Counted from the first letter of the stretch, positions 11,431 to 21,258 are shown. The stretch is 29,961 nt of DNA from Cristatella mucedo (GCA_009760855.2 WPIO01000239.1:126001-155961); one strand, 5' to 3'. Notes: generated from the sequence alone by a model not told the origin. Translations and numbers: made by a program.

Positions 11431-12393
11431 GGGAGGGGTAGGGATGTTGCAATAAAGTTAAGGGCAGCCCCAAATTTTTCAGACGTTCGGGTTGTTAACT
11501 CTCAACTTGACTGGAGAGAGGCGAGCACATCTAGCTTTAGCTCATAAGACACTGGAAACGATCTCAAAATTGAAATGAGATTAGCACGCAAGACGCATGG
11601 AGCAGCAGACCTCCCTTGGGCAACAGCGTGAGCGTTTGCGACAACCATTCATCATGCTCATCGCTGGCATTAGCTCTGCAATCCAGTCTCGTCTGCCTTA
11701 TATTGAGTTAGCCTGTGGGCTGTGAGACCCAAAGGCCAGCGTCCAACGTCTATCTACTGAGAGCATTCATTCATACGTAGACTTTCGAAACACAGGGACC
11801 GGACAGATAAGTTACAGCGAATTGAGTCGTGAAGTTTAATGCGGTTACATACGGCCACTTCAGCAACCGCAGCACGGCCGCAGCCACTAGACGTTGGTCG
11901 ACGTCGACATCTGCACGAATGACGCGGTATCTGATTCACGAAGTTACCACCAAGTCCGTGAAGTTGTCGAAGCAACAAACGTCACGTAGACACTATGACG
12001 CTCAGAACACTAAACCTCCCCTCACAGACAAAACCGCCAACGGATGCCTTCGCGGTAACGTAGAGCTGGCGAAAGAAACAAGCGGTCCACTCCGCCGTCG
12101 TAAAGCACCGATATACAGCATGTATTGCATTGTCACCACACCAAACATTTTCAAAACACGGCTCCTCGCCGCCACCGTAAAGCTGCAGCGTGTACCGCGG
12201 TGGCTTACATTGCTCGTGATAGCGAAGACAGGGGTCCGCTTTGGGCTGGCAACGAGCGCTGGCAGCACTCACCCTACTCGTAGGGCAGAAGGCATCTCAG
12301 CCGCCGCGCTGGGTTTTGACCTCGAACGAAGGTCAAGGTGAATGTATTTGAGGACCGACGTCATGAGCTCGAGCTCCGCGGCAAGTGTTCGAA
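11431..12393. other. No gene seen
   Basis: Anonymous sequence. The 170-codon open frame at 11829-12341 has no recognisable motif, no splice-like context and overlaps open frames on the other strand, so it is left unannotated. Confidence 0.5.
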
Positions 12394-12440
12394 GCGCCAG
12401 AATAGAGATTGAGTTCTCATAGGGCGCTCAACAAAATGAA
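12394..12440 (+). mobile_element. LINE A/SINE 3' tail only
   Basis: GCGCCAGAATAGAGATTGAGTTCTC...GGGCGC followed by an A/T-rich tail with TTATATTATTG. No LINE coding sequence precedes it, so it is a severely truncated insertion or the tail of an unrecognised SINE. LINE B begins immediately after it. Confidence 0.55.
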
Positions 12441-13412
12441 TTATATTATTGCTATTATCAAACTTCCTGAAATTAAATGACGATAAAACCAAACTGCTTC
12501 TCATAGGACACCCTAAGCGTGTGGCTGGATTAAAAGGCTTTGCTGTTCTAATAGGTGATGCTATTGTGCGACCTTCACCACGTGCTCGTAATCTAGGTGT
12601 CGTGTTCGACAGCTGCCTCAATTTCAAAAGCTTCATTCAGAAGACTGCCTCTACAGCTAGCCATCACATCCGATCCTTATCCAAGATTAGAAGCTGTCTC
12701 CCACAGTGGCTTGTAAAAAATTTAACTAGCTCTTTAGTTCTGTCTCGGCTTGATTATTGTAATTCTCTTTTGGCTGGGCTACCAAAAAAAGCTATTATGC
12801 CACTACAGCGGACTATGAATATGGCTGCAAGGCTGGTCTTCAAGTCCCAGTGGTTTGAGCACGTGTCACCTTTGCTGGAAGAGCTAGGATGGTTGCCTTG
12901 AGCAAAGGATACAGAGCAAAGTTCTTACGCTGACCCACAAGGCCCGCCACGGCTGGGCTCCTTCATACCTAGCTGAACTGCTGCATCAGTTTCAGCCTGT
13001 TCGCGCCCTCAGGTCCTGTGTGGACAATAAATTAGCAGTCCCATTCCTCCGCTTAAAGACTGTTGGCGACAGAAGCTTTAGCTCTGCAGGTCCTAGACTG
13101 TGGAACTCGCTTCCACAATTCTTACGCAACGACATCTACTCTCCAACTGCCGACTATGGCACATCTTTTTTCAGCGGTCCTGAACTGCTACTTCTATGCT
13201 ACTCACTACCTCAACTGCTCTCCTAACTCTGCTATGCTTCCCACTTTCTCTTTGTTGCGTGAGACGAAGTCTGTTGGCTACCGAATGCGTACCGAAAGCC
13301 GCTTAGGTTGTGAGTGCGCTATACAAAACTCTCCTGCGTAATACCCACATGGTCTTTATGACTTTGTGGAGTTACTGATGGAGATACATTACATTACATT
13401 ACATTACATTAA
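12441..13412 (+). mobile_element. LINE B copy 1, 3' half of reverse transcriptase and 3' end
   Basis: A second CR1/L2-type family. It starts inside the reverse transcriptase at [16 protein letters not shown], directly after the catalytic region, and stays open to 12901 with the ARNLGVVFD and RLDYCNSLLAGLP blocks. A stop and frameshift follow. The C-terminal block then continues at 13020-13226 with RSFSSAGPRLWNSLPQFLR. It is 5'-truncated and without the YADD box. The 3' end reads GTTACTGATGGAGATACATT followed by (ACATT)n, a pentamer tail unlike that of LINE A. Its protein differs from LINE A throughout, and its tail lacks the LINE A hairpin. Confidence 0.85.
13385..13410 (+). repeat. (ACATT)n LINE B tail
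   Basis: Five pentamer units at the 3' end of LINE B. Short tandem tails of this type are typical for CR1/L2-like elements. Confidence 0.8.
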
Positions 13413-14345
13413 ATACATCTGAAGTAGGCTCGCTGTTAAGAAAATCAGCTTTTCATGCGTCAGAGCAGCAGTCGATAAAATTTGCAGTTCTCGCAGCAGT
13501 GGTCTCGAACAAATTTGCAAAAGTCACGAGCTCCGAAGTGGCTATTACCGGCTCAGGGAGTGCGATCACTTCGCGCATGTACGTATCGTCAGTCGAGGCT
13601 TAAGTGCCAGACACCGGGCAGCTATCGGCAGCCATTTTCACGCTTCCGCGTCAAATCAGAATATCTGGTTTCTCAGACCTCTCATATCGGGCTTCGCGAT
13701 TCCAACGCACCGCGGAGCTTCAACTGAGGCCTGCACCTGAGCATGATTGGTCGCCCTATCATCATTGACATGATTGGTCGCCCTATCATCGTTGACATCT
13801 TCTAGATTAATAACGGTAGCTTCAAGCCAGCTGCCGTCGTAAGCACAATCCAGTGTCGGCTTCGTAGCAGTCTCTGCGTTGCTCTTAACTGACTGCTGGT
13901 TAGCGATGACATTTACTAAACATGTATCCGACTACTGCTTCAGACGTTGACATACCAGGGTATCCATACTTTCAAGACTAGTGCGTGTAATGCTGCTACA
14001 ATTTGCTTGGCCTTCACGACTACCTCGTGACATCCGGCAGCGGTCTTCTTAATTAAACTTTCAATGTCAAATAATGATCATCAAAGAGGAGACCTAAACT
14101 CCGATCACACGGTAACTGCCACAGTACAGTACTGTCCATTAAGAAAGCTGAGTGTCATAGTCGAGCCTCAAGCTTAGGTGGTCCCGAGAGTAGGAGTTCG
14201 GCTTTATCAACAAGAAACTTAAAAACAGTGGCCGACATCCATGATCAAATGTCTACATGGTAAGTAGTGAGTTTATTGGTCGCTGATTGGCTGATTCCGA
14301 CGGTTTAAACGAGATACACAACCAGGTATCGCCCGCACAGATGCA
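13413..14345. other. No gene seen, one short tandem repeat
   Basis: Anonymous. At 13742-13795 a 27-bp unit beginning CATGATTGGTCGCCC is present twice in tandem with one difference. No coding or RNA gene is supported. Confidence 0.55.
13742..13795. repeat. 27-bp tandem duplication
   Basis: Units 13742-13768 and 13769-13795 differ only at ATCATT versus ATCGTT. Confidence 0.85.
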
Positions 14346-14379
14346 ATACTAGATCCCACGGCCCAAATCACTTTTCCAA

Positions 14380-14835
14380 GTGTCATTATACAAATGGAAA
14401 ACAGCAAAGGAACAAAAAAGGATCATAGCGGAATTCCAAAAGGGCCACAAACTGCCGCCTCATGACAGGTGGAAGCTCATGACAGGTGGAAGGGCAGACA
14501 ATGACTCGGCAGTCCTGCCCAAATCCTTGCATTGGCGGCATCTGTGGGTACATCAATCTACCACAAACTGCCGCCAGCTGTCGGGCGGGTTCGGAACGAA
14601 CAATGGCCCGACAGTGCGAAAAACAACGCATGCATGGAATGTAAAGGCTGCCGGAGGAGTACAACAGGAGGAGGGGAGGGCGAGATCCCTCGGCGCCGGC
14701 AGCTGTCTAGTGCGTGTAGACTGGGCTTGGTCGGCGTAGCTTGAAATAAAGGTTTTGGTGTTGGAGCCAGCAGACTTGTTGCTCGGTCGCGCAACCCAGC
14801 CCGACGACAGGTCGTGCGGAGGACTGTCATAATGA
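14380..14835 (+). other. Possible remnant of an LTR element, uncertain
   Basis: One frame near 14535-14645 reads ICGYINLPQ, then C, A and ARQCEKQRMHG, which is loosely like the cysteine/histidine knuckles at the end of retrotransposon Gag proteins. It ends at a stop soon after. An AATAAA lies at 14744-14749, with a GTTG-rich stretch after it, as found near LTR ends. Spacing of the cysteines is imperfect and no partner LTR is visible, so this is weak. A 17-bp unit (CTCATGACAGGTGGAAG) is tandemly duplicated at 14459-14492. Confidence 0.18.
14459..14492. repeat. 17-bp tandem duplication
   Basis: CTCATGACAGGTGGAAG occurs at 14459-14475 and again at 14476-14492 without change, so it is a recent slippage event. 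Confidence 0.85.
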
Positions 14836-14859
14836 TGCAATTTTGTGTGTCGGAAGAGT

Positions 14860-14945
14860 AATAATAATAATATTAATATTGCATTTGTATAGCCCGCTCA
14901 GAGAACGTACTCTCTTTCTAGGCGCTTTACATTTGCTGCAAAGGA
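14860..14945 (-). mobile_element. LINE A/SINE 3' tail
   Basis: On minus: GCAAATGTAAAGCGCC TAGAAAGAGAG...TTCTCTGAGCGGGC, then TATACAAATGC and (ATT/TTA)n. The hairpin occupies 14892-14925. No tRNA head or LINE coding sequence is seen upstream of it on the minus strand (14946-15540). Confidence 0.6.
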
Positions 14946-15542
14946 AGCATAGTAAACCGAACGTGCTTAAGGTAGGTGTTTCGCATCGATGCGTATTTAT
15001 CATTTAACCGGAAGAAGTCGTCGTTGCGGCTATAGCAATCTCTGGCTTAATCTTGACACGATGCAGCAGCGTGTCCGCGGCGAGTTTACTTACCTCCCAG
15101 ATGGAAAAAGATAGGCAAAGCAATTCCGAGCAAGCAACAAGTTACTCATTCAATGATGTCCTCACTATTAGTTTCAGCGACCGCCTTCCTTTCGGTGAGT
15201 CGTGGCGGCGTAGCCTTCGCGTGGCTATAAGCTTACATGAAGTGTCTGTAATTTTCAAATTAATTATCATGCACACTCAATTTTTCTTGAGTACACCTAG
15301 TATTATATACATATATGTTTATTTAAACATATGTTTATATGCCTATATATTGAAACACTTACACGAGCACACGCATATATAAAGTATACGTGTTCGCACG
15401 AGTGTTTTTGTACGGTTTTATTTATGAGTATATTTTTGAATATTAATATGTTCGAAGCACTTGAAAATTGGTTGGATGGTATGCATGTTTACATCTATAC
15501 AATTTATTGTATATCTGATCTCACTTTGATTATGTGTGCTAG
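14946..15542. other. No gene seen
   Basis: Anonymous, increasingly AT-rich to the right (ATATAT and TATATG clusters at 15300-15400). Open frames are short and without motifs. Confidence 0.5.
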
Positions 15543-17205
15543 AAATTGATCTTTCTTCTCTTTATGGGTGATTTTAACACTCATTTTGACAACTTAACTG
15601 ACGCCTTAAGTGCCGAATTTCATGCACTGACTGACTCATTTTCTCTTGTCGCTCATGTGCACAACTCTACTCACAACAAGGGTCACACACTAGATCAAAT
15701 ATTCTTCCACAAGCGGATGTTGTCATCTCCTATTGCTACCAAATTCTGCTCATCCAACCACATGCGAATCTCGTTCAGTCTACAGTGTGTGCCCTCCACT
15801 GCATTTACACTCATCAGTGAATCGCGTAACTTCAATACACTTGACATGCTGTCCGCGCGAAAATATCTGCTTTTCCCCTGCTGGTTAATCCCCCTTCCGA
15901 ACTGTCCTCATTGGTAGACTGCCACAACAAAAAACTAGCTGACATGCTTGACGAGTTTGCACTTCTGACGAAGCAAACTGTTCGCCCTCACGAAGAAGGT
16001 CGTTGGTCTACCGCAGACATTAAACTAGCCTGACCTAGTAAGCGCAACCTTCAGAAAGCCTGCAAAAAATCAGGACTGACTGTCCATCGAGAGGCATAAG
16101 AGGACTACTTTAGAACGTCAACTAGTCCTCTGGACCCTATTCCCACTGTCCTTTTTTCTACGATGCATTGATCTGCTGCTTCCATTCCATGCCTAACTAA
16201 CATCATAAATATGTCATTAACTTCACGTCATGCCCCAGCACCTTTCTAAAAGGCTATAGTTAGGTCACTATTCAAGAAAGCATCACTAGACCAAAAGAAC
16301 TTGGGCAACTTCCGCCCAATCTCATTTCTAGCGTTCCTATCAAAGACACCGGAGTGAGTCGTGGCAGACCAGCTGAACTCATACATTGAAACTTCAAACC
16401 TTGCTAGTAAGTTCCAGCCTGATTTTAGAGCTATTCACTTCACAGAGTCTGCATTACTTTGGGCGTATAACGACCTACTTAGGACTTGTGTAAAGTCTGT
16501 CAGCGTATTTTGCTTGATCTTTCGATAGCGTTCGATTCTATGGATTATCAAAACCTTATCGGGTGCCTCTGATCTCGCCTAGCCATCGCTGGCACCGCAC
16601 TATAATGGCTCTCTGTGGTAGGCTCCTCATCATTGATGTAAGCGGACGAAGATTCTCCGAAGGACAGGAGTACTTCAGCGGCTCTGTGCTCGGTCCGCAT
16701 CTTTTCACAATGTATACTCTCCCTCTTGCCGATGTAATCTCCGAGCCCAATCTAGGCTTTCACTTGTGTGCTGATGACACTCAGCTGTGCCGTTGCTTTG
16801 ATCCCTCGCAGCCCTGCAGCACGTCGAATTCTCTCAACTCTCTTGCTTCATGCTTCTCTGACATTCGTACATGAATGTCAGCAGGCATTCTCAAATTGAA
16901 GGATGCTCTGACCGACAGCGTGTAAAGTGTCGAGTCGCTCGGCGAGTCGACACTCGCATCAGATCGCATTACTACGTCGTGACTTTTCTCATTATTGAGC
17001 CTCACAGATTTGACGACATTTACACAAAATATAGAAACGCACCTGTTCCTCGCAGCATTTGCAGGAGTCCATTCGCATTTTCCTTTGCGTCCTCATGCGT
17101 TCTGACGTTACGCACGTTGTCACTAACCATATTAGCTTGCTTAGTTTACAGCACAAGTAAAGTGCCTAGATAGCACTATAGTTATCTGATGGCGCTGTTG
17201 AAATA
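15543..17205 (+). mobile_element. LINE A copy 3, endonuclease C-terminus plus decayed reverse transcriptase
   Basis: It begins inside the apurinic-type endonuclease: FMGDFNTHFD near 15567, GHTLDQIF near 15685, and SSNHMRISFSL near 15755, which stands for the usual SDH motif with D changed to N. The linker follows (TVRPHEEGRWSTADIK near 15980, then SGLTVHRE). At about 16110 it jumps straight to SPLDPIPTVL, so roughly 250 bp of linker present in copies 1 and 2 are deleted. The reverse transcriptase is broken by many stops; the catalytic box survives as a CADDTQL variant near 16770. After about 16870 the C-terminal block is largely lost. The 3' hairpin and tail are at 17162-17205. Confidence 0.85.
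17162..17195 (+). other. LINE A 3' tail stem-loop, compensated
   Basis: GTGCC TAGATA pairs with TATCTG AT GGCGC. Relative to copy 1 the AGAAA/TTTCT pairs have become AGATA/TATCT, a change on both sides that keeps the stem. Confidence 0.6.
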
Positions 17206-17236
17206 TCTTACTGTGGTTTTATTATGGAGACCGAGA

Positions 17237-17273
17237 ACTTCCTGCCATGGGCACCTTGCCCATAGCAGGAAGT
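17237..17273. repeat. 37-nt hairpin
   Basis: ACTTCCTGCCATGGGCA and its near-perfect reverse complement (one mismatch, C opposite A) flank a CCT loop, giving 17-nt arms. It lies between the LINE A tail and repeat X. It is too short for a typical animal microRNA precursor. Confidence 0.8.
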
Positions 17274-17299
17274 CAGCGTAGTTGTGCTCCAATCGGGGT

Positions 17300-17575
17300 G
17301 TGCGACCTCCACGCCTGAACGGAGCTAGGCCGAATACGCCAGCGCACGTAACGCGGTGCCAGTCTCAGCCGCCGTGCGACCAATTTCCGGCGAAGCGCTG
17401 AGCCTCGGAATCACTCCGCTGACGATTCGTAGGTGCAGCGCCGATACACGCACGCATGTACGCCGGCAGTAGCAGGAACGCGGCAGCGACGAAGAGAGCG
17501 CCCCCTACCTTAACATAGCGAGTCCACGTCGATAGCTCAGAAATGTCCACTTGACAGTGCAACGGCGGGGCGAGC
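17300..17575 (+). repeat. Dispersed repeat X, copy 3 (diverged)
   Basis: Aligns with 6735-6990 through CGGTGCCAGTCTCAGCCG, CCGGCGAAGCGCTGAGCCT, GGTGCAGCGCCGATACACGC, GGCAGCGACGAAGA and TTGACAG. It has many substitutions and small indels. This diverged copy shows that X is a repeat family in its own right. It too lies downstream of a LINE A 3' end, by about 100 bp. Confidence 0.65.
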
Positions 17576-17849
17576 TAACCCAGCCGAATTGTGGCGGTTA
17601 GCTGTTTTTCGCGATTATGAAACTATGCGTTGGTTTATCGCTTAGGCCGTACAAAAGGCCTGCACCGTGAGATCCAGGGAGTCGGAGCGGAGTCGGGATT
17701 TGGAACTAAAGAGATTGGAGCCTCATTGGAGCTTATGTGAGTGTGCTCGAGGCCACACAGCTGTGGGTGCACGTCGAGGCCACTATTGGATGCTTGTAAC
17801 AGGCCGCAGGTGTTAAATAGACTTGTCTTTGTGGATATGGACTTCTGGA

Positions 17850-17980
17850 TACGAACCGCGTTTCCGCTACTGTGGGCTTACATGCGTGCACTGTTGCAGC
17901 ACCTACGAGTAACTAGCGGTGCTACAAGGTTCAGGCGTCGCCCGTATTTGTAGCGAGCCGACTGAGACCAGCGCCGCCAA
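17850..17980 (-). repeat. Dispersed repeat X, inverted partial copy
   Basis: On minus: GGTCTCAGTCGGC, CGTAGGTGC, GTGCACGCATGTA and CAGTAGCGGAAACGCGG correspond in order to the middle of 17300-17575. With that copy it forms an inverted pair about 275 bp apart. A further faint match to its end may lie at about 18020-18075. Confidence 0.55.
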
Positions 17981-18922
17981 GAGCACGGTGTTTGCCGCCG
18001 TTTGCTCTGACTGGAGTTTGGAGGTCACATACCGCGCTTGCTATATCGGCCGCCGTGGGTTACATGCGTTAAACGGTGGCCATGACGTACCTCACCTCTC
18101 GTGCGATTCAGTGGCCTAGAGCAAAAGTCGGCTCAAATGCCAAGCCACCAGACTCCCTGCCTATTACAAACCTTTGATTTGCTTGCTACCTCGGCCAGAT
18201 TTACTTATCGCAGAATTGGTTCATTGCTGTTTTAATTCGGGAACCGCACGTACTTAGTATCAGCGACGACGTGGCTAATTTTTAACTGCAAAGGGCATCA
18301 CTCTTCCCCCGTGCTCTCTTTGCCTGTAGACTGTGTAATGCAGCACTTCCGTGGTGCGGCAAAAACACACACGCGCGAGACCACAACTGGGCGCCGAAAG
18401 CAACAGTTCATTTTGGGCCGCCTAGCAGCGGCTTGCACGCCGCCGGCTAGCGGGATCTTCGTGCTACTAGGCGAACCAGGTCTTACTGGGTTAAGCTACC
18501 CAAGATCAGGAAATCCGGACACGGCAACCCGATCGAATGCATGTAATCGCTAGCGTCGGACCCAGCTCTCCATAGCCATTCCTAGGTCTATTCTTCGCGC
18601 CGACTCGCTCCAAATCGCCGGCTGACGGCTCCGTTGCCCTGGTTAGCGCATCGGTCGGCCCACGCCCCGACGGCATCGATGAGCAACGAGCTCCATTCTA
18701 ACCTGAGCCGATCTCGCCGTCATATAGCCCGCCCGCACTCCGCTCACAGGTGATTTATGGGCCAGCGATTCTACTTGGGTAGATCTGCGTCGAATGTTAC
18801 AGGCGCCCTGGTCAATTAAACTCACTAACGCAAGGGCCCGCATTGCTGCTACGCTCGAGAGCGGCTTCTGTGCACTTTTATCTCGCCGCCGCCTCCGCTT
18901 CAGTGGCCGGCGCCTGTAGATC
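17981..18922. other. No gene seen
   Basis: GC-rich anonymous sequence. Small open frames show no motif or splice context. Confidence 0.45.
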
Positions 18923-19087
18923 GTAAACCGTAAATGGTAAAACCTAAGCTCTGAACCCTAAGCTATATACCCTAAACCGTGTAGCCTAAACTTACAAAGC
19001 TTGCCAACACCTCAAGACCAAATCCTAAATCCTAAACCCTCAGAACTAAATACCTAAATCCCACTGAGCACTCGACCCCGAATCCTA
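18923..19087. repeat. Degenerate CCTAAA-type (telomere-like) tract
   Basis: About 165 bp dense in CCTAA and CCTAAAC words, for example AACCTAAGC, GAACCCTAAGC, TACCCTAAACC, ATCCTAAATCCTAAACCC and ACCTAAATCCC. The units are 7-12 bp and impure. It resembles a decayed (CCCTAAA)n tract rather than the TTAGGG array usual in animals. A simple C/A-rich repeat with no telomere history is the alternative. Confidence 0.5.
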
Positions 19088-19938
19088 TGGCTTCAAACCA
19101 AAGCGCTTCGCTGTCTAACTCCTCTAAGCCCTCAGCCCCAAATGGGCATTGGGTCCAGGGCAGGAAGTTCGCTGTCTACGCGAAATCGATGCCGAAAAAG
19201 CGGCATCGGTGCCTACTGGGCCAACACCAGAAAGCAAGCGCTCGTGGACCGACTCGGCTAGCGCCGTCGCCACGAGGCAATAAGCATAAGCCGCCGCCGG
19301 TTCTCGAGATGGCGTGCGAAGCTCTACTCGGCACGCTCGGCATGTGGCCGCCTTTCGGCGGCCGGTAATCGCATTAGTGCCTCGAACGTAGGCAAGACAG
19401 GCACCGGTGGAATTCGGACACGGGGCGGGCCAGTAGGCGGTCACGTGGGCATCGGGTTATGGGTCACGGGCCAGCCGGCTTCTTAGTCGCACGCGCTTCC
19501 CCGGCGACCGGCTTCGGCTCTTCGCGGCGTTTGGCCTCTCCTGTGTCGCTGGAAGCCCTCCGCTCCCACAGAAGTTTGTCCGATCTTGACTGTAAGGTAA
19601 GAGGCGCCGGATTCAAATGCGCGAAAAGTAGTCCTGCCAGAGACGTTCCAGTACAGCCAGCACCACGTCGGATGAGCTGCTACTGGTGCTCTTTTGCTGC
19701 CGCCATCACGGCTGCAGCCGTCGCTCCGGCTGCTGCTGCTGCCGCCGCCGCCGCCGCTGCTGCCGCTGCTGCCGCCGCCGCCGCCGAGGTACTGTAACTG
19801 CCCCCCTCCAGCCAGTACGCTGCCGAAAGCAACACGCCGGCGAACAGAACGAGAGAAATAGGAACTGAGCTCGAGTGAGCTTCCACCGTCTTCACGGCTC
19901 CGCTCGAAATATCTGTGCGTCCAGGTGTGCAGGTGGTC
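19088..19938 (+). promoter_or_regulatory. ELOVL: GC-rich region upstream of the elongase start
   Basis: Rich in CG dinucleotides, as around many animal promoters and first exons. It should hold the promoter and 5' untranslated part of the elongase, possibly with an upstream noncoding exon. No TATA box or clear start site can be fixed. A stop (TGA at 19876) closes the elongase frame 61 bp before its ATG, which supports that start. The 112-codon frame ending in polyalanine (19459-19797) is a product of the GCY repeat. Confidence 0.4.
19729..19785. repeat. (GCY)19 trinucleotide repeat
   Basis: Nineteen GCT or GCC triplets without interruption, about 150 bp upstream of the elongase ATG. If it lies in the 5' leader it would be a GC-rich, structured element. 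Confidence 0.9.
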
Positions 19939-19999
19939 ATGGACGGCCTAGTCTGGCCGGCAGCTGCAGCCATGCACAGGCAATTCTACGATTCGGCCG
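19939..19999 (+). CDS. ELOVL: ELOVL fatty-acid elongase, coding exon 1
   Basis: Start exon of a very-long-chain fatty-acid elongase (ELOVL family), the membrane condensing enzyme of the endoplasmic reticulum that adds malonyl-CoA carbon to long acyl-CoAs. ATG at 19939 has G at -3 and G at +4 and follows an in-frame stop at 19876; a second in-frame ATG is at 19972. The exon gives 20 residues, ending QFYDSA, and one base of the next codon (phase 1). The donor is CCG|GTGAGT. Elongase N-termini are short and variable, so the exon is identified by its junction: it joins exon 2 at the usual place, just before the DPR...W motif. The paralogue cannot be fixed. Confidence 0.75.
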
Positions 20000-20814
20000 G
20001 TGAGTACTACTATCGCGGCAGCCGCTCTTATGCTTGCTACCGGACCCTACGTCGAGCCACACTTCCGGTTTGCCACCGGCCACTTAAGAGATCTCTGGAG
20101 TGCACCGTCTCGAGCTGCTCTCCGGACGGCATGCACCAGTCATGCCCCCTAGCTACACCCGCCAGACCGAGCAGCCGTCATCCTCGGGCAGAGGAGGCAA
20201 TTCGACTGGCATCGGTCGCCAGCTGCATTGTGGGTAGACGAGAGCTGCCTAGAGACTGCTTGCACTCGGTGACTAACCGAGCATAGCCGTCTGGTGTCTG
20301 CCGTGGGGCGTAAGCATCGGCTGCATCGGCTGGTGCCAGAACCCACTCCGACCCCGAGACTAACTTGTGGTGCCAACCATCGGCACTCGAAGCTCGTGCC
20401 TGTGCATCAGTGCCTGAAGTGCCAGCCCAACTGAACCGGCCTGAACAGAGCCCAGTTTTGGGATTTGGGCAGCCGCCGGCGCTGCCTATCCCTCCCTCCC
20501 TCCCCTCTCCTCCCCTCCCCCCTCGTCCGTGCTCGGACAGCGGACAGGAAGCTGGGTCGAGCGGTCGAGCTGTTCGCGGTCTTACCAAAGCAGCTGCCGA
20601 GTGGGTAGAGGGTAGCTGGCCGGCCGGCAGTGGCTGCTGCCGCCGTGCTGCTGCAGTATGAGGCCACAAGCTGTGGGCCGACCAGCTGCTATCGGTCCTC
20701 CGTGGTCTACGTGGCACCTGGCCCTCCTGCCCTGCTCCACCTGCCTGCCGCGCCCTGCCAGCACCACAGGCTCCCAGCTCAGACTGAGCGCCCGGAGCAT
20801 CCGGTATGACGTAG

Positions 20815-20895
20815 TTCATTTGTATAAGCTAAGAGAACTAAGAGAACTTGGTCCATGTTCAGGCGCTTCACCTGTGCCACGGGGCTCAGACAGTT
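20815..20895 (-). mobile_element. SINE2 3' fragment in ELOVL intron 1
   Basis: On minus, GAGCCCCGTGGCACAGGTGA then AGCGCCTGAAC and AAGTTCTCTTAG. The first part matches the B-box end of the SINE at 24070-24265 and the second the LINE A-type tail. A short duplication (AGAGAACTA twice) has altered the right side of the hairpin. Confidence 0.55.
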
Positions 20896-20972
20896 GGAAC
20901 GAGCAGCATTAAACCGGTGGAGGCCAAGCCGGCACGGTCCAATCGGTAGGCAGTGCTGCCGCCCACGCCTCC

Positions 20973-20973
<1 letters not shown>

Positions 20974-21027
<54 letters not shown>
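20974..21027. repeat. (CTG)18 microsatellite
   Basis: Eighteen perfect CTG units, in the sense direction of the elongase, ending 40 nt before the exon 2 acceptor. CUG runs form hairpins in RNA and bind muscleblind-type splicing factors in animals. An effect here is inference. Confidence 0.95.
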
Positions 21028-21031
<4 letters not shown>

Positions 21032-21067
21032 CCTCTATTAGCCGCTCGTCATCGTCGTCTTTGTTAG

Positions 21068-21258
21068 ACCCGCGACTGGATGGCTGGTTCATGATGTCGA
21101 GTCCGTGGCCCAGTGCGCTGCTCTGCCTCGCCTACGTGTACACCGTCAAGCATCTCGGCCCGCGGCTCATGGAACGCTGCCAGCCGCTCGACGTTCGCCG
21201 CTCAATGGTCGTCTACAACCTGGCGATGGTCGTCCTGTCTGCATACATGGCGCTCGAG
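21068..21258 (+). CDS. ELOVL: ELOVL fatty-acid elongase, coding exon 2
   Basis: Acceptor TTGTTAG|AC, donor GAG|GTACGG. It completes codon 21 (G+AC, Asp) and adds 63 residues. DPRLDGWFMMSSPWP is the conserved start of the ELOVL core. A first hydrophobic segment (SALLCLAYVYTVKHLGP) is followed by LGPRLMERCQPLDVRRSM, matching the LGPRxMxxRxPFxLR family pattern. A second segment (VVYNLAMVVLSAYMALE) follows. The order and spacing are those of ELOVL1/4/7-like enzymes of invertebrates and vertebrates. The frame stays open across the exon, and both splice sites fall exactly where the family homology starts and stops. Confidence 0.93.

Larger units (their letters stand above)
20000..21067 (+). other. 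ELOVL: ELOVL intron 1
   Basis: Phase 1 intron of 1068 bp, GTGAGT to TTGTTAG. It contains a SINE 3' fragment on minus (20815-20895), a pyrimidine-rich stretch near 20490-20520 and an 18-unit CTG repeat (20974-21027) ending 40 nt before the acceptor. Long open frames on either strand in this GC-rich intron lack any motif. Confidence 0.8.

Noticed and set aside
11829-12341. 170-codon plus frame
   Set aside because: No motif, overlapping open frames on both strands, composition typical of GC-richer noncoding DNA.
13742-13795. Possible CRISPR-like or satellite array
   Set aside because: Only two adjacent units without spacers; a simple tandem duplication.
19459-19797. 112-codon frame ending in polyalanine
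   Set aside because: Caused by the GCY repeat; lies upstream of the elongase start and has no recognisable domain.
20178-20819. 213-codon minus frame
   Set aside because: Low-complexity Gly/Arg/Ala-rich frame antisense to elongase intron 1; chance opening in GC-rich DNA.
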